Source of the DNA: Lachnospiraceae bacterium
GTDB lineage: Bacteria > Bacillota > Clostridia > Lachnospirales > Lachnospiraceae
Direction of reading: 5' to 3'
Assembly (NCBI GenBank): GCA_014804225.1
Contig: JAAVAF010000075.1
Location: 1 to 6,862 of the forward strand
Length of the DNA stretch: 6,862 nt
A program made the position numbers and the translations under genes. Shown piece after piece: positions 4,981 through 6,862 of this stretch. Every line of letters begins with the position of its first letter. The stretch's first letter is position 1. Below the pieces are notes generated by a model. The model was given only the letters and a program-made list of their open reading frames with translations. It was not told the origin of the DNA and ran no database searches.

Positions 4981-6603
4981 ATGAACGGCGCGGACGCAAT
5001 CGTAAAATGTCTTGAGCAAGAGGGTGTGACTACGGTATACGGATATCCCGGCGTGGCAATAGCCCCGTTTTATAACAGTATTTTGAGCTCGGACATTCGG
5101 ACAATATTGGTAAGGACAGAACAAAACGCTGCCCATGCGGCAAGCGGCGAGGCGCGAGTCACCGGTCATGTGGGCGTGTGTGCTGTCACAAGCGGTCCGG
5201 GCGCGACCAACTTAATTACCGGTATTGCGACCGCATTTGCAGACAGTATTCCAATGGTATGCATCACAGGACAAGTCAACAGCGAGCTTATGGGAAGTGA
5301 TGTATTCCAGGAGGCAGACATCACGGGAGCCGTGGAGTCTTTTGTAAAGTATAGCTATATCGTAAAAGATGTCAATGACATTCCACGTATTTTTAAGGAG
5401 GCATTTTATATTGCCAATTCGGGAAGAAAAGGTCCCGTTTTGATTGACGTGCCAATTGACATTCAAAATGCGCCTGTAAAGAGCTTTAAATATCCGGCGG
5501 AGATTAATATTCGTGCGTACAAGCCGACCATAAAAGGACATATTGTCCAGATTAAAAAGGTCATTAAGGAGCTTGAAAAGTCGAAAAGACCGATTATCTG
5601 TGCTGGCGGCGGCGTGCATTTAAGTGATGCGGTTGGTGAACTGCGGGATTTTGCGCATAAGTACAGAATTCCTGTTGTCAATACCATGATGGGCATTGGC
5701 GTCATGAAAACGGACGATGAAATGTATTTTGGAATGGTTGGAAACAATGGAAAAGCCTATGCAAACCGTGCGATGAACGAGTCGGATTTGATTATTATGG
5801 TGGGGGCAAGACTTGCGGACAGAGCAATCAGCCAGCCCGACCTTGTTACCACAAACAAGGTTTTTGTACACATTGATGTGGACCCTGCGGAAATCGGAAA
5901 GAACGCGATGGCGGCGATTCCGCTTGTAGGCGATATCAAACATATATTCGAAGATATTACAAACGAGGAAGTAAACGAATGCGAGCACGAGGAGTGGATT
6001 ACGCAGCTGAAAGAGTATCGTGAAACCATGATTCAAAAGCGAAATCCCAATCCGGCTTATGTGGATCCCGCGGCATTTATCACGATGCTTTCTAATGCGA
6101 TGAAGGACGATGCGGTATACGTTGCGGACGTAGGACAAAACCAGATTTGGTCATGCAACTATCACATTGTAAAGGACGGACGCTTTTTGACCTCCGGCGG
6201 GATGGGCACGATGGGGTACTCGATTCCGGCAGCGATGGGCGTAAAACGCGGTGATATGGCAAGACAGGTGGTAGCGGTTTGTGGCGATGGTTCGTTCCAG
6301 ATGTCGATGATGGAGCTTGCTACAATGGTGCAGCATGACATTCCCGTTAAGATTATCGTGATGAAGAATAATTATCTCGGAATGGTGCGCGAATATCAGC
6401 ATTACACCTACAAGGATCGTTACTCGGTTGTCGATATTAAGGCGGGAACGCCCGACCTTGAAAAGCTTGCGGCAGCCTATGACATACCGTTTATCAGGGT
6501 TGAAAATATGTCCGATGCCAAGGCAAAGATTGATGCATTTTTAAAAGAGGATAACACCATGCTGATGGAATGTCTGATCGATCCGATGGATTTGGTAAAA
6601 TAG
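4981..6603 (+). CDS. ilvB: Acetohydroxyacid (acetolactate) synthase large subunit, divergent type
   Basis: A ThDP-dependent enzyme of 540 aa that condenses pyruvate with pyruvate or 2-ketobutyrate, the first common step to Val, Leu and Ile. Three domains are visible. The N-terminal pyrimidine-binding domain has YGYPG (20-24), catalytic Glu47 in RTEQ, TSGPGATNLITGIATA and GSDVFQEADITGA. The middle domain runs from about 185 to 335, with GARLADR at 275-281. The PP-binding domain has GDGS (435-438) through NN (463-464), followed by YLGMVREYQ. Odd features against classical enzymes: Thr46 replaces His in RHEQ, GEAR replaces GYAR, GNNG replaces GMHG, and Tyr472 replaces the specificity Trp of the RQWQ motif. 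The protein also ends at LIDPMDLVK without the usual PMVPPG tail. AAGGG lies 8 bases before ATG 4981; GTG 4972 with AAGGA is an alternative. The regulatory subunit gene follows directly, which supports a biosynthetic role over catabolic AlsS. Confidence 0.93.
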   Translation: MNGADAIVKCLEQEGVTTVYGYPGVAIAPFYNSILSSDIRTILVRTEQNAAHAASGEARVTGHVGVCAVTSGPGATNLITGIATAFADSIPMVCITGQVNSELMGSDVFQEADITGAVESFVKYSYIVKDVNDIPRIFKEAFYIANSGRKGPVLIDVPIDIQNAPVKSFKYPAEINIRAYKPTIKGHIVQIKKVIKELEKSKRPIICAGGGVHLSDAVGELRDFAHKYRIPVVNTMMGIGVMKTDDEMYFGMVGNNGKAYANRAMNESDLIIMVGARLADRAISQPDLVTTNKVFVHIDVDPAEIGKNAMAAIPLVGDIKHIFEDITNEEVNECEHEEWITQLKEYRETMIQKRNPNPAYVDPAAFITMLSNAMKDDAVYVADVGQNQIWSCNYHIVKDGRFLTSGGMGTMGYSIPAAMGVKRGDMARQVVAVCGDGSFQMSMMELATMVQHDIPVKIIVMKNNYLGMVREYQHYTYKDRYSVVDIKAGTPDLEKLAAAYDIPFIRVENMSDAKAKIDAFLKEDNTMLMECLIDPMDLVK

Positions 6604-6615
6604 GGGGGGCAAAGA

Positions 6616-6862
6616 ATGAAAAGAATATATTCGGTATTGGTAGAAAATAGAGCGGGTGTACTCTGCAAGGTTGCGGGTCTTTTCTCAAGAAGATGTTTCA
6701 ACATTGACAGCCTTGCCGTGGGAGAAACGGACGATGCGTCGGTTTCTTGTATGACAATCGTAAGCTCAGGCAACGAGAGGACAATTGAGCAGATTGAAAA
6801 GCAGCTCAACAAAAAGCTTGACATTATCAAGGTAAAAACCTTTGATGAGAAGGACAGTATCA
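6616..6862 (+). CDS. ilvN: Acetohydroxyacid synthase small (regulatory) subunit, 5' part
   Basis: The first 82 codons of the AHAS regulatory subunit (IlvN/IlvH type); the rest lies past the window end. The small subunit activates the catalytic subunit and mediates feedback inhibition by valine. The visible part is a whole ACT domain: RIYSVLVENRAGVLCKVAGLF (residues 3-23), then NIDSLAVG, SCMTIVSSG, and EQIEKQLNKKLDIIKV. Residues aligned with the valine-site positions of E. coli IlvH are kept: Asn11, Gly14 and Asn29. Cys27 stands where Gly is usual in the RRGFN motif. ATG 6616 lies 12 bases after the ilvB stop (TAG 6601-6603), with a G-rich site (GGGGGGG, 6603-6609) between, so the genes form an operon and may be translationally coupled. 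The C-terminal domain, about half the usual 160-170 aa, is not visible. Confidence 0.94.
   Translation, partial: MKRIYSVLVENRAGVLCKVAGLFSRRCFNIDSLAVGETDDASVSCMTIVSSGNERTIEQIEKQLNKKLDIIKVKTFDEKDSI

Noticed and set aside
5620..6138. 172-codon reverse frame antisense to ilvB
   Set aside because: Shadow of the conserved ilvB frame, with unusual composition and no ribosome binding site.

Overview
The window looks like the chromosome of a Gram-positive Clostridia bacterium, most likely a motile gut Lachnospiraceae. This is inferred from moderately AT-rich DNA, strong AGGAGG/GGAG-type ribosome binding sites, two lipoproteins with Gram-positive-style lipoboxes, a xanthine phosphoribosyltransferase like that of Bacillus, a flagellar-cap-like protein behind a sigma-D-like promoter, and a secreted serpin. 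The species cannot be fixed from the sequence. I see no phage, IS element, CRISPR array, tRNA or rRNA.

Layout, left to right. (1) The 3' end of a uracil-DNA glycosylase gene (ung) is followed after 26 bases by xpt, both on +. (2) A 159-base spacer carries a candidate flagellar sigma-factor promoter, followed by a 225-aa protein that resembles the C-terminal part of the flagellar cap FliD. (3) A perfect 15-bp hairpin separates it from the convergent kduD (hexuronate catabolism, -). (4) A 270-base divergent spacer carries the kduD promoter and an imperfect direct repeat with a 42-bp period. (5) A serpin gene (+) encodes a predicted surface lipoprotein. (6) A convergent gene of unknown function (-) encodes a second, small acidic lipoprotein. 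(7) A 226-base divergent spacer contains a good promoter for ilvB (+). (8) ilvB is followed by the start of ilvN/ilvH, cut by the window end; together they form acetohydroxyacid synthase, the first common enzyme of branched-chain amino acid synthesis.

Most genes are separate transcription units that alternate in direction. Only ung-xpt and ilvB-ilvN look like operons. The metabolic genes are ordinary. The parts most worth a second look are the short FliD-like protein with its sigma-D-like promoter, the lipid-anchored serpin with alanine predicted at P1, the divergent acetohydroxyacid synthase large subunit (Tyr where the specificity Trp usually sits, and no usual C-terminal tail), and the repeated sequence between kduD and the serpin gene. 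I did not find a clear new multi-gene system.
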